DNA of 64,000 nt from Hymenobacter aranciens (GCF_030580865.1 NZ_JAUQSY010000004.1:124001-188000); one strand, 5' to 3'. Counted from the stretch's first letter, positions 44,524 to 52,998 are shown. The notes: generated by a model not told the origin, from the letters alone. Made by a program: numbers and translations.

Positions 44524-45804
44524 ATGGAAAACCAATCTTCTGCTCCCGCCGATACCGAAAAAGCCGCTAAGAAGGACGAGCAGCCCGACAAGCCAGCCAA
44601 GGCCGCGCAGTCGGCGCTGGTGAAGCAAGCTAAAGCGTATGTCATCGAATTGTTTGAGCAAGAGCTATCCACCAAGCTCACCTACCATTCACTACGCCAC
44701 ACCGAAAACGTAGTGCGCGAGTGCCGGCTGCTGGCCGTCGATGCCAGGCTCTCGGCTGCCGATACCGAAGCGCTGCTGCTGGCCGCCTGGTTTCACGACA
44801 CTGGCTACATCGACGTTTATGACGGCCACGAATTCAGCTCGATGGAGCGGGCTGGCGCCTGGTTAAAGGAGCATGAAGTTTCTGACGACCGTATTCAGTG
44901 CGTGCAGGATACCATCAAAGCCACGCACCGCGACGAGAATCCGGAAACTGACCTGCAGGAGCTGTTGGTAGATGCCGACATGAGCAACCTAGCCCGCGAA
45001 GACTACCGCTCGAGCGCCGAGCTGCTGCGCACCGAATGGGAAATTGCATTAGGAAAAACCTACACCAACTCTGAGTGGGCCGAGCTGCAGGTAGGCTTCA
45101 TGGCAGCCCACAAGTACCACTCTGAAGCAGGCAAAGCCCGCTACCACGATGCCTTCAAAGCCAACCTGGAGGACCAGCGTGACTACCTGAAAAAGAAGGA
45201 GAAAAAAGCAAAGAAGCAAAAGCAGCAGGAAGAAGGCACGTTTGCCCAGCCCAAACGGGGCATCGAAACGATGTTCCGTACCATGTACAGCAACCATATC
45301 AAGCTGTCGGACATGGCTGATAAGAAGGCCAGCATGATGATTAGTCTCAACGCAGTACTGCTGTCGGTCATCATCACTTACCTTGGTGCTAAAACCTCAT
45401 CTATCGGCCCGACTTTCACTCGCAACCCCATTCTGGCCGTGCCGATGGGTATTCTGCTGCTCACTTCCTTGGGCTCGGTCGTGACGGCCATCCTGTCGGC
45501 CCAGCCCGACGTTACCAGCTTCAAGTGGCTCAAGCGCAGCCCCCAGATTGCCACCAACCGCCGCGTCAATCTGTTGTTTTTCGGCAACTTCACCAAGCTC
45601 AGCCTCGATAATTTCCAGAGTGGCATCCGCGAGCTGATGCGCGGCAAGGATGACCTCTACACCAACATGGTAACCGACGTGTATTATCTCGGCGAAGTGC
45701 TTTCGCGGAAATACGGCCTGCTACGTACCAGTTACACAGTGTTTATGGTGGGGCTGATTCTGACCGTGCTTTCATTTGGCATTGTGCTACTGTATAAGTC
45801 GTAA
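44524..45804 (+). CDS. HD-domain phosphohydrolase with Pycsar-effector-type membrane domain
   Basis: 426 aa. A charged N-terminus is followed by an HD domain (about 50-200): YHSLRHTENVVREC, then AAWFHDTGY with His91-Asp92, and a later LLVDADMSNL Asp. A lysine-rich coiled segment (EDQRDYLKKKEKKAKKQKQQ) leads to the C-terminal membrane module (about 255-426): NHIKLSDMADKKASMMISLNAVLLSVIITY and three further helices, which match the PycTM effector domain of Pycsar anti-phage systems. In known Pycsar systems such effectors respond to cCMP or cUMP; here no pyrimidine cyclase gene is adjacent. It may be an orphan effector or a nucleotide-clearing enzyme. Confidence 0.85.
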   Translation: MENQSSAPADTEKAAKKDEQPDKPAKAAQSALVKQAKAYVIELFEQELSTKLTYHSLRHTENVVRECRLLAVDARLSAADTEALLLAAWFHDTGYIDVYDGHEFSSMERAGAWLKEHEVSDDRIQCVQDTIKATHRDENPETDLQELLVDADMSNLAREDYRSSAELLRTEWEIALGKTYTNSEWAELQVGFMAAHKYHSEAGKARYHDAFKANLEDQRDYLKKKEKKAKKQKQQEEGTFAQPKRGIETMFRTMYSNHIKLSDMADKKASMMISLNAVLLSVIITYLGAKTSSIGPTFTRNPILAVPMGILLLTSLGSVVTAILSAQPDVTSFKWLKRSPQIATNRRVNLLFFGNFTKLSLDNFQSGIRELMRGKDDLYTNMVTDVYYLGEVLSRKYGLLRTSYTVFMVGLILTVLSFGIVLLYKS

Positions 45805-45822
45805 GAAGCCCCGTACCGTGCC

Positions 45823-45830
45823 TACCTTTG
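45823..45830 (+). promoter_or_regulatory. -7 promoter box for tRNA-Arg
   Basis: TACCTTTG matches TAnnTTTG exactly and ends six bases before the tRNA 5' end, so transcription would start at or next to the mature end. Confidence 0.6.
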
Positions 45831-45836
45831 CACTAC

Positions 45837-45908
45837 GGCTGCGTAGTTCAACGGATAGAATAGGCGTTTCCTAAACGCTTGATAGGAGTTCGATTCTCCT
45901 CGCGGCTA
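45837..45908 (+). tRNA. tRNA-Arg (anticodon CCT)
   Basis: Cloverleaf: acceptor GGCTGCG/CGCGGCT with two G-T pairs, D-stem GTTC/GAAT, anticodon stem GGCGT/ACGCT around TTCCTAA (CCT reads AGG), T-arm AGGAG-TTCGATT-CTCCT, discriminator A. CCA is not encoded. Confidence 0.92.
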
Positions 45909-45914
45909 CGTGAG

Positions 45915-45948
45915 AGGGCCGTCCGCAAATTGCGGACGGCCTTTTTTT
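45915..45948 (+). terminator. Terminator after tRNA-Arg
   Basis: GGCCGTCCGCA pairs exactly with TGCGGACGGCC and is followed by seven Ts. Confidence 0.92.
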
Positions 45949-45992
45949 ATGGCATTGCTCCGCGTTTTTTCGGGTCCACCCTCATTTTTCTG

Positions 45993-46190
45993 ATTGTTTT
46001 TTAGCGCATCCAGCCTGTTGCCAGCCCCGACAAGAAAGGGCTACATCAGCCTATTCAGCTAGCAATCCGAATGCGCTGGCGTGTGCAGCAAGCGTACAGC
46101 TAAACATTGCGTACAAACTGAAAACACTCATTACGGGCTGGAAACGGGGTTTTGAGGCTTGCGCTTGCCAAACAAAGCACAGTACATTTG
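45993..46190 (+). promoter_or_regulatory. Extended upstream region shared with the GH3 gene; includes -7 box
   Basis: Conserved blocks shared with 50236-50423: ATTGTTTTTTA (45993), GCGTGTGCAGCAAGCGTACA (46079-46098), CTTGCGCTTGCCAAACA near 46160 and the -7 box TACATTTG (46183-46190). The GCGTGTGC block starts 104 bases before the -7 box in both copies. The final 58 bases align without gaps at about 65% identity by eye. The rest of the 360-base gap 45949-46307 holds no gene. Confidence 0.6.
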
Positions 46191-46232
46191 AGAAATAAAG
46201 GGGCTTAGCCGCACGAATCCCGGCCACCGCTG

Positions 46233-46242
46233 CAAACGATTG
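46233..46242. promoter_or_regulatory. LacI-type operator-like site
   Basis: CAAACGATTG lies between the -7 box and the ATG at 46308. It is the exact complement of CAATCGTTTG in front of fructan susC. Confidence 0.35.
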
Positions 46243-46307
46243 TGTTCGCAGTGCCGCCTTGTGCCCGGCTTGAGTTCCCTCCCACCCTGTCCAACTTCAA
46301 AATTCCC

Positions 46308-47951
46308 ATGAATTCACTCTTTACTCTCTTGCGCCGGGTTTGTGTCGGGGCTGCCTTACTTACAACAGTCCAGCAAGCTGCCGCCCAGAGGCCAACCATC
46401 CAATGGAACCGTGCCTTCGGCGGCAGTGGTGAAGACCGGCTAACCGTAGTGCAGCCGACAGCCGACGGCGGCTACATCCTGGGCGGATTCTCGCCCTCAG
46501 GGATTTCGGGCAGCAAGACGCAGGCCAGCTTCGGCGGCATCGATTATTGGGTGGTGAAGCTCGACGCCACCGGTGTGAAGCAATGGGATAAGACTTTCGG
46601 TGGCAGCAACGACGACAAGCTCAGCAGCTTGCATCAAACCGCTGACGGTGGCTACATCATTGGTGGCCAATCGAATTCCGGCGCCTCCGGCAGTAAAACG
46701 CAGTCTGGCATGGGTGGCTTTGACCTGTGGGTGCTAAAGCTTGATGCCACCGGCACCAAGGTGTGGGACAAGACTTTTGGCAGCGGCGCCAATGAGCGGC
46801 TGGCGTCCGTGCACCAGACCGCCGACGGCGGCTACGCCGTAGCTGCCGAAACCGGTTCCGGCATCGAAGGTGACCGTAGCGAAGCCGGGCAGGGCGCCCT
46901 CGACTACTGGCTGCTTAAGCTCGACACCACCGGCACCAAGGTATGGGACCACAGCCTGGGCGGCAGCAATAATGACATTCTCAATGCCATGCAGCCCACC
47001 GCTGATGGTGGCTACCTGTTGGGCGGCTTTTCTTACTCGGGTGCTTCGGGCGACAAAAGCCAGGGCACGCGCGGCAATGCCGATTACGACTTCTGGGTTG
47101 TGAAAGTGGACAGCGCCGGCGCCAAGCAATGGGATGCCACACTCGGTGGCGCTGGTTTTGACAACCTTACCAGTGTAGTGCAGGCCAACGGCGGGGGCTA
47201 TCTAGTAGGCGGATTCTCAAATTCGCCGGTATCGGGCGAAAAAACGCAGGGCGTGCGCGGCGACTTCGACAACTGGATTGTCAAGCTCAGCCCCACTGGC
47301 ACCAAGGTGTGGGACAAGACCTTCGGCGGCGATGGCTACGACAGTCTCAACGGCCTGCAGCAAACCGACGACCAAGGGTATATCTTTGGTAGCCAGTCGA
47401 ACTCAGGTGTCAACGGCGAGAAAACCCAAGCTAATATGGGCCCGAACAACACGCCCGATTACTGGGTAGTAAAAGTCGATTCGATGGGTGTCAAGCAGTG
47501 GGATGGCACCTATGGTGGTGCTCAGGATGAGGTGCTAACCAGCCTGAAACAGACCGCCGACGGCGGGGTTATTCTGGGTGGCTTCTCCAGTTCGGGCGTG
47601 TCGGGCACTCGCAGTCAGGCCAGCGAAGGCAGCTTCGACTACTGGGTAGTGAAGCTAAGCGACGTCGTTATCTCGGCTACTTCCGCAACTGCAAATCATT
47701 CTAAATTAAACCTTTACCCCAACCCAGCCGCTCGTAACCTTACCGTACAGCTACCCGCCCAAGCCCCACGCGCTGGCTTGCAGTTGCAGTTGGTCGATGC
47801 CAATGGCCGAATGGTATGGCAACAAACAACTAGCAGTTTAGCGACTGGCGATATATCAATTCATTTGCCGGGCTTGAGCGCGGGCCTCTACTTGCTACGC
47901 ATCAACGGCCCAGAAGGCTATTCGCAAGCTCAACGCCTCACCCTGGAATGA
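46308..47951 (+). CDS. T9SS-secreted protein with seven WDxTFGG repeats
   Basis: 547 aa from the ATG at 46308 (MNSLFTLLRRVCVG..., signal ending AAAQ). The body has seven repeats of about 60 residues, each with W(D/N)xxFGGsxxDxLxxxxxTaDGGYilGGxSxSGxsGxKtQ and then DYWVVKLDxxG; this pattern gives a beta-propeller. The C-terminus (about 470-547; LNLYPNPAARNLTVQL) is a T9SS type A sorting domain. No catalytic motif is seen; propellers of this kind are common in exported Bacteroidota proteins of unknown role. Its upstream region resembles that of the GH3 gene, which suggests common control. Confidence 0.82.
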   Translation: MNSLFTLLRRVCVGAALLTTVQQAAAQRPTIQWNRAFGGSGEDRLTVVQPTADGGYILGGFSPSGISGSKTQASFGGIDYWVVKLDATGVKQWDKTFGGSNDDKLSSLHQTADGGYIIGGQSNSGASGSKTQSGMGGFDLWVLKLDATGTKVWDKTFGSGANERLASVHQTADGGYAVAAETGSGIEGDRSEAGQGALDYWLLKLDTTGTKVWDHSLGGSNNDILNAMQPTADGGYLLGGFSYSGASGDKSQGTRGNADYDFWVVKVDSAGAKQWDATLGGAGFDNLTSVVQANGGGYLVGGFSNSPVSGEKTQGVRGDFDNWIVKLSPTGTKVWDKTFGGDGYDSLNGLQQTDDQGYIFGSQSNSGVNGEKTQANMGPNNTPDYWVVKVDSMGVKQWDGTYGGAQDEVLTSLKQTADGGVILGGFSSSGVSGTRSQASEGSFDYWVVKLSDVVISATSATANHSKLNLYPNPAARNLTVQLPAQAPRAGLQLQLVDANGRMVWQQTTSSLATGDISIHLPGLSAGLYLLRINGPEGYSQAQRLTLE

Positions 47952-47985
47952 GCTGTAAACCCGTCGTTATGGTGAATTAAGGCTT

Positions 47986-48026
47986 CGAAGCTCCGTTTGT
48001 ATGCGCAAACGGAGCTTCGTGTTTGT
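47986..48026 (+). terminator. Terminator-like hairpin after the repeat protein
   Basis: CGAAGCTCCGTTTG pairs exactly with CAAACGGAGCTTCG (48006-48019) around a six-base loop, followed by TGTTTGT. The T-tract is weak. Confidence 0.65.
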
Positions 48027-48087
48027 GCTTACCTTGCTATAGTCTGCTCCCACCTATCCTTTTCTGAAACGTTCTCTCGCCCTTGCT

Positions 48088-50088
48088 ATGAGAATTCCTC
48101 TACTTTCTAATTCATTCTTTGTCAAAGTCCGAAATCGATTGTGGACAGCCTGTGTATTGTTGGGTCTGTTGGGGCCAACAGTCCCCGCTTGGGCCGTGCC
48201 CGAAGACACGGTGAAAGTAAGCCCGGCGCAGCAGGAGCTTTTCCTAACGGACAATTTGTACAGCGTGCTGGAAGACCCTTCGGGCCTTCTCTCTATCCGC
48301 GACATCCGCAGCCCGGAGTGCGACCGTCGGTTTAAGCAGCTCAGCTCCAGCAACCAGCCTCCGAATATCCAGCATGTAAACAGCGCCTACTGGCTACGCT
48401 TAACCCTCCGCCAGCCTCCCACTCAGGCCGAGGCCTGGTACCTGGAATTGTATGATTCGCATACCAGCCGGGCCGTTTTCTACCGCCCCAGCGCGGGTAG
48501 CACTGGGGCTTACGACAGTGTGGCTACCGGCGCGGCCGAGTCGTTCGCCACGCGGCCTCATCCCTACAAGAACTTCCTGTTTGACCTGCCGCCGCGCCCC
48601 GGCCAGACGGTCACTTATTATCTGCGCCTGCACTCCGACACGCGTACCAGCTTCCGGGCTATGCTACACAGCGGACCGGGCCTTATTCCCGAGCTTTCGC
48701 TGCAGTACTGGCTACTGGGAGTATTCTACGGCGTGCTAACCATCATGCTGGTGTACAACCTGTTTCTATTCTTTTTCATTAAAGATTGGTCGCACTTGTA
48801 CTATGTACTGTATGTATTTAGCGGCACGCTGCTGTTTCTATCAGAGGATGGCCTGGGCTTCCAGTATTTTTGGCCTAGCAGCCCGCAGCTTAATCATTTT
48901 ATCAGTGCGGCGGCGCCAGTACTGCTGCTGCTCACCTTCGCTATCTACGCCCGTAGCTTTCTGGAAACAGCCACACGGCTGCCCGGCCTCGATAGAGTAG
49001 GGCGCTGGGTAGTAGGCATTAGCACAGCGCTGCTGGTTATCGATTCGGCCCTCATACATTCGGGCTTCAGCTTCTGGCTATACCTAATACCCTACTGCTT
49101 AATCTACTACGCCGCCATGAAATCATGGCACACAGGGCTTAAGCAGGCCAGCTACATATTGCTGGCCCATGCGCTGGTAGGCGGCAGCCTGGTATTCCTC
49201 ATCTCGCGCAAACTGGGGATTGAGTTCATTAACAATGCTTACACAGTGTACAGCCTCAACGCAGCGTTTGTGCTGGAAGTAGTTATTCTGAGCTACGCAC
49301 TGAGCGAGAAAATCAAGGGAATTCTGGACACCACACTCCTTACGCAACGCCGCCTGCTTAAGCAGTTGCGCAAAAAGCACCAGGCGCAGGACCAACTAGT
49401 AGAGCAGCTGCAGGAAAACCAGACGCTGAAAGACCAGCTCAATACCGAGCTGGAAGCCCTAGTAACCCGTCGCACCGAAGAGCTTCGACAGCAAAACGAT
49501 ACTGTAGCTGCCCAGAACCGGGAGTTACTGGAGGCCAACGGCCTGTTAGCCTTACAGTCGGCCGCCATCGAAAAGCTGAACAGCGAGCTCAGCCGCGACC
49601 TGCACGCCGTAAAAGCGGCCCGGATTCAGGAGCCCACCAAAGAGGTCGATTTTGGCGAATTCAGCCAGATTTACCCGGATAAAGATGCGTGTTTAAGCTA
49701 CTTGGCTGATTTAAAGTGGGCTCACGGCTACCAGTGCCGTAAGTGTGGCCACGAGAAGAGCTGCGACGCCCGCGAGCCCTACGCCCGGCGTTGCACCCGC
49801 TGCCGCTACGTGGAATCGGCCACGGCCGGCACGTTGCTACAGAAGTGTAAGTTTTCCATCGTAAAGGCTTTATACGCAGTTTTCCTGCTCCATGCCCACA
49901 AGGGCAACTACTCCGTGTCGGAGTTGGCGCGCGTACTGGAGCTGCGGCAGGCCACCAGCTGGGCATTTGCGCAAAAGGTGCTGGCAGCTTTGCAGCGGCG
50001 GCGCCACGCGGTTAATTACCAGGATGGCGAACCCTGGACCTTCGTACTACTGGATGCGGTAGCCGAGCTGGAGGAAGCCGAATCCTGA
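48088..50088 (+). CDS. 7TMR-DISM membrane receptor with C-terminal IS1595-type zinc-ribbon/HTH
   Basis: 666 aa. A signal peptide (to about 36) is followed by an extracellular 7TMR-DISM-E2-type jelly roll (about 50-195; PNIQHVNSAYWLRLTL), then seven membrane helices (about 205-415; YWLLGVFYGVLTIMLVYNLFLFFFIKD is the DISM hallmark) and a long coiled coil (about 425-520). The C-terminus (535-645) holds CRKC (Cys550, Cys553) and CTRC (Cys569, Cys572), then ESATAGTLLQKCKFSIVKALYAVFLL and a helical part ARVLELRQATSWAFAQKVL. That part matches the zinc ribbon plus helix-turn-helix at the front of IS1595-family transposases; the DDE nuclease is absent. A membrane receptor with a transposon-derived, probably DNA-binding output is inferred. 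It lies just upstream of the glucan locus. Confidence 0.82.
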   Translation: MRIPLLSNSFFVKVRNRLWTACVLLGLLGPTVPAWAVPEDTVKVSPAQQELFLTDNLYSVLEDPSGLLSIRDIRSPECDRRFKQLSSSNQPPNIQHVNSAYWLRLTLRQPPTQAEAWYLELYDSHTSRAVFYRPSAGSTGAYDSVATGAAESFATRPHPYKNFLFDLPPRPGQTVTYYLRLHSDTRTSFRAMLHSGPGLIPELSLQYWLLGVFYGVLTIMLVYNLFLFFFIKDWSHLYYVLYVFSGTLLFLSEDGLGFQYFWPSSPQLNHFISAAAPVLLLLTFAIYARSFLETATRLPGLDRVGRWVVGISTALLVIDSALIHSGFSFWLYLIPYCLIYYAAMKSWHTGLKQASYILLAHALVGGSLVFLISRKLGIEFINNAYTVYSLNAAFVLEVVILSYALSEKIKGILDTTLLTQRRLLKQLRKKHQAQDQLVEQLQENQTLKDQLNTELEALVTRRTEELRQQNDTVAAQNRELLEANGLLALQSAAIEKLNSELSRDLHAVKAARIQEPTKEVDFGEFSQIYPDKDACLSYLADLKWAHGYQCRKCGHEKSCDAREPYARRCTRCRYVESATAGTLLQKCKFSIVKALYAVFLLHAHKGNYSVSELARVLELRQATSWAFAQKVLAALQRRRHAVNYQDGEPWTFVLLDAVAELEEAES

Positions 50089-50163
50089 ACTGGCAATCAT
50101 CATTACGGGACGTGAACGGAGCAGAGTAGGCACCTACTACACCAGCTTTTTATCAGTGAACCG

Positions 50164-50173
50164 CAAACGTTTG
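50164..50173. promoter_or_regulatory. LacI-type palindromic site upstream of the GH3 gene
   Basis: CAAACGTTTG is a perfect ten-base palindrome in the gap between the receptor and the GH3 gene, about 250 bases before the -7 box. It is related to sites at 6733, 10612, 26498 and 46233. Confidence 0.35.
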
Positions 50174-50235
50174 GGGCCCAGAATAAGATTTGTGGTCTGA
50201 TTGAAAAAAATCTTGCGGAAAACGCACTTTTTTTC

Positions 50236-50423
50236 ATTGTTTTTTAAGCCATCCGCCGTTTTCCGCAAAACGGCCATTCGAGGCTAGCCGGGCAATAAAA
50301 CGTGTTTTTTAGCGTGTGCGGCAAGCGTACAACATTTGTGCTATTAAAGCGAAAAACGGCCTTTTCAAGGCTCTAGGCGCATTTTTCACACTTGCATTTG
50401 CTAAACACAACGCTCTACTTTTG
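50236..50423 (+). promoter_or_regulatory. Extended upstream region of the glucan locus; includes -7 box
   Basis: It contains ATTGTTTTTTA (50236), a hairpin CCGTTTT-CCGC-AAAACGG (50256-50273), GCGTGTGCGGCAAGCGTACA (50312-50331), CTTGCATTTGCTAAACA near 50390 and the -7 box TACTTTTG (50416-50423). The blocks match 45993-46190 in order, with the 104-base spacing to the -7 box kept. The box places transcription start shortly before the GH3 ATG at 50442. The rest of the 353-base gap shows no gene. Confidence 0.6.
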
Positions 50424-50441
50424 GGCATTCTATTCTGCCTG

Positions 50442-52940
50442 ATGACTGCCCTCCCCTCGGTTCTTACTTCTGCTTCGGCAGCTTCCTCACGGTTTCGCCC
50501 GGCAACGTTCCCGGTGCGTTCGGCCTGGCGGGCGCTGTGGGTAGCCTTGCCCTTACTGGGCGCCTGCCAGCGCCATGCTGTGCCAATGGCTGCTACAACC
50601 AGTCAGCCTACGGCTGAGCTACCCGCTGCCAACTTTAGCCCGCGCGTAAAGCAGCTGCTGGCCCAAATGACGCTGGAGGAGAAAATCGGGCAGATGACAC
50701 AGCTCGATATATCGACCATCAACACTACCGGTGCCGCCAAGGACGTTTTCCTGGATTCCGCCAAAACTACAGCGTTGGTGCGTGATTTCCACGTCGGTTC
50801 GTTCATCAATGGTGAGGCCGTGCCGGCGGCGCAGTGGCTGCGCTATTCGATGGCATTGCAGCGCATTACTATGCGCGAGTCGCGGTTGAAAATCCCGATG
50901 ATTTACGGCATCGACCACATGCACGGCGCCAGCTACGTGTCGGGCACGGCCATTTTTCCGCACAACATCAACCTTGGTGCTACCTTCAACCCAGCATTGG
51001 CCCAGCAGGCCGCTCGCGCTACCGTGCTGGAATCGGCCGACTTGGGCCACCACTGGATTTTCGCACCGGTGCAGGACCTGGGCGTGAACGTGTACTGGCC
51101 GCGCCTGTACGAAACCTTCGGCGAAGACCCGCTGGTGGCCTCGCGCATGGGCGAGGCTTACGTCAAGGAAATTCAAGGCAATACCGAAATTGCGCCCTAC
51201 AAAGTAGCAGCTTGCGGCAAGCACTTTCTGGGCTACTCGGACCCGCGCAATGGCTGGGACCGCACCAATGCCCTCATTCCGGCCCAGCGCCTGCAGGAGT
51301 TTTTCCGGCCGCCGTTCCAGGCCATCGTGGATGCAGGCGTGAAGAGCGTGATGATAAACTCCGGCGAAATCAACGGAGAGCCGGTGCACGCTTCTAAAGC
51401 GATTCTGACCGACCTGCTGCGGCGGCAGATGGGCTTCAAGGGCGTAGCCGTGACTGACTGGGAAGACATAAACCGCTTGGTACGGGTGCAGAAAGTAGCT
51501 GAAAGCGAGAAGGAAGCCACCTTTATGGCCATCGACGCGGGTATCGACGTGGCGATGACGCCCTACAATACCAACTTCTGCCGCATCATGAAGGAACTGG
51601 TGCAGGAAGGGCGCCTGACTGAGGCCCGCGTGACGCTGTCGGCGGGCCGGATGCTGCAGATGAAGGAGGATATCGGCCTGTTTGATAATCCCATGCCGCG
51701 GGCCGACCGGCTCAGTCGCGTGGGCGACCCGGCCTTGAAAGCCCAAGCGGTGGAAGCCGCCCGGCAGTCCATCGTACTGCTGAAAAACGAGCAAAACGTA
51801 CTGCCGCTGCTGCCGTCGCGCATGAAGCGCCTGCTGGTAGTGGGGCCTTCAGCCGAGTCGCGGGCCAACCTGGCGGGCGGCTGGACGCTGGCCTGGCAGG
51901 GCCGCCCGGAGACGGGCTACTCGGCAGACATTCCGACGCTGGTGGAAGCACTGCGTAAGGAGTATCCCGGCGTCCAGATTGAAACCCTGCCCTACTACGA
52001 CAAAACTGGCAAGCTCAGCCTTGCAGGTATTGAAGCGGCGGCTAAAAAAGCTGATGCGGTAGTGCTGGCGCTGGGCGAACGGCCTTATACCGAAGGCCTG
52101 GGCAATGCCTCCGACCTGACCTTACCCGAAGACCAACAGCAGCTGGTGCGGACGGCGCAGGCCGGCGGGCGCCCCACGGTGCTGGTGATGATTGGCGGGC
52201 GGCCGAACATTATTCGTAGCGTAGCCGACAAAGCCAGCGCCATTATGTGGGCGGGGCTGCCTGGCTTCGGCGGCGGCACGGCGATAGCCGAAATCATCAG
52301 CGGCAAGGCGAATCCCAGCGGCAAGCTGCCGTTTACTTACCCGCTGTTTGCCGGGCACATCTCTAACTACCACCACGACAACAACGAAAACAGCCTCGAT
52401 TTGAGCGACTTTGGCGTAGGCTTCGAGCAGCGGGGCGTGAAATACAAGAGCACCATGCTCACCGAGTACGGTGAGGGCTTGAGTTACACCACTTACGCTT
52501 ATTCGAGCCTGAAGCTGAGCGACTCGGTGCTTACCAACCCGTCGGCGCGCCTGCGGGCTACGGTGCGGGTAGCCAATACCGGCAGCCGCGCCGGGCAGGA
52601 GGCCGTGCTGTGGTTCCTGACCGACGAGGTGGGCCGCATCACCCGGCCGGTGCGCCTGCTGAAACACTTTGAAAAGCAGGAGCTAGCCACCGGCCAGAGC
52701 CGCGAATTTACCTTCGACATCGATGTGATGCGCGACCTGAGCTACCCCAACGGTGAAGGCGTGGCGCAACTGGAAGACGGCTGGTTTACGCTCCGCGTGG
52801 GCTCACAAACGGCCCGTTTCCGCTACCAGGGCGCGGCCAGCGCCCGCAGCGCCGCCCAGCCGGGCAAGGCTACCGGTGCCGCCTCGACCGGTACTGGCAG
52901 CAATTCGGCTTCGACCAAAACGACTTCTAACGCCAAGTAA
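50442..52940 (+). CDS. GH3 beta-glucosidase lipoprotein
   Basis: 832 aa from the ATG at 50442; the frame is open from 50316 but that upstream part covers the promoter. A long signal ends in LPLLGAC (lipobox). GH3 N-domain: LAQMTLEEKIGQMTQLD, MIYGIDHMHGASYV, CGKHFLGYSDPRNGWDR, and FKGVAVTDWEDI with the nucleophile Asp. C-domain: RQSIVLLKNEQNVLPLL and PSGKLPFTYP; then a fibronectin-III-like end and a Ser/Thr/Ala-rich tail (from about 800). It would release glucose from beta-glucan oligosaccharides at the cell surface or in the periplasm. First gene of the SusCD-GH16 locus. Confidence 0.93.
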   Translation: MTALPSVLTSASAASSRFRPATFPVRSAWRALWVALPLLGACQRHAVPMAATTSQPTAELPAANFSPRVKQLLAQMTLEEKIGQMTQLDISTINTTGAAKDVFLDSAKTTALVRDFHVGSFINGEAVPAAQWLRYSMALQRITMRESRLKIPMIYGIDHMHGASYVSGTAIFPHNINLGATFNPALAQQAARATVLESADLGHHWIFAPVQDLGVNVYWPRLYETFGEDPLVASRMGEAYVKEIQGNTEIAPYKVAACGKHFLGYSDPRNGWDRTNALIPAQRLQEFFRPPFQAIVDAGVKSVMINSGEINGEPVHASKAILTDLLRRQMGFKGVAVTDWEDINRLVRVQKVAESEKEATFMAIDAGIDVAMTPYNTNFCRIMKELVQEGRLTEARVTLSAGRMLQMKEDIGLFDNPMPRADRLSRVGDPALKAQAVEAARQSIVLLKNEQNVLPLLPSRMKRLLVVGPSAESRANLAGGWTLAWQGRPETGYSADIPTLVEALRKEYPGVQIETLPYYDKTGKLSLAGIEAAAKKADAVVLALGERPYTEGLGNASDLTLPEDQQQLVRTAQAGGRPTVLVMIGGRPNIIRSVADKASAIMWAGLPGFGGGTAIAEIISGKANPSGKLPFTYPLFAGHISNYHHDNNENSLDLSDFGVGFEQRGVKYKSTMLTEYGEGLSYTTYAYSSLKLSDSVLTNPSARLRATVRVANTGSRAGQEAVLWFLTDEVGRITRPVRLLKHFEKQELATGQSREFTFDIDVMRDLSYPNGEGVAQLEDGWFTLRVGSQTARFRYQGAASARSAAQPGKATGAASTGTGSNSASTKTTSNAK

Positions 52941-52998
52941 AAACTGGCTACTACTCTCTCACCGCCATTCACTTGTTCCCACCTTTACTATTCTTTTC

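Noticed and set aside
48088-50088. Transposase gene
   Set aside because: Only the zinc-ribbon and HTH part matches a transposase. The nuclease domain, terminal inverted repeats and target duplications are missing, and the N-terminal 520 residues are a receptor.
50316-50441. Upstream start for the GH3 gene
   Set aside because: These 42 codons cover the shared regulatory block and the -7 box; the ATG at 50442 opens directly into a lipoprotein signal.
52753-52998. Upstream start for the glucan SusC gene, overlapping the GH3 gene
   Set aside because: The extension is Arg/Pro-rich, out of frame over the GH3 C-terminus, and precedes a proper signal peptide at 52999.
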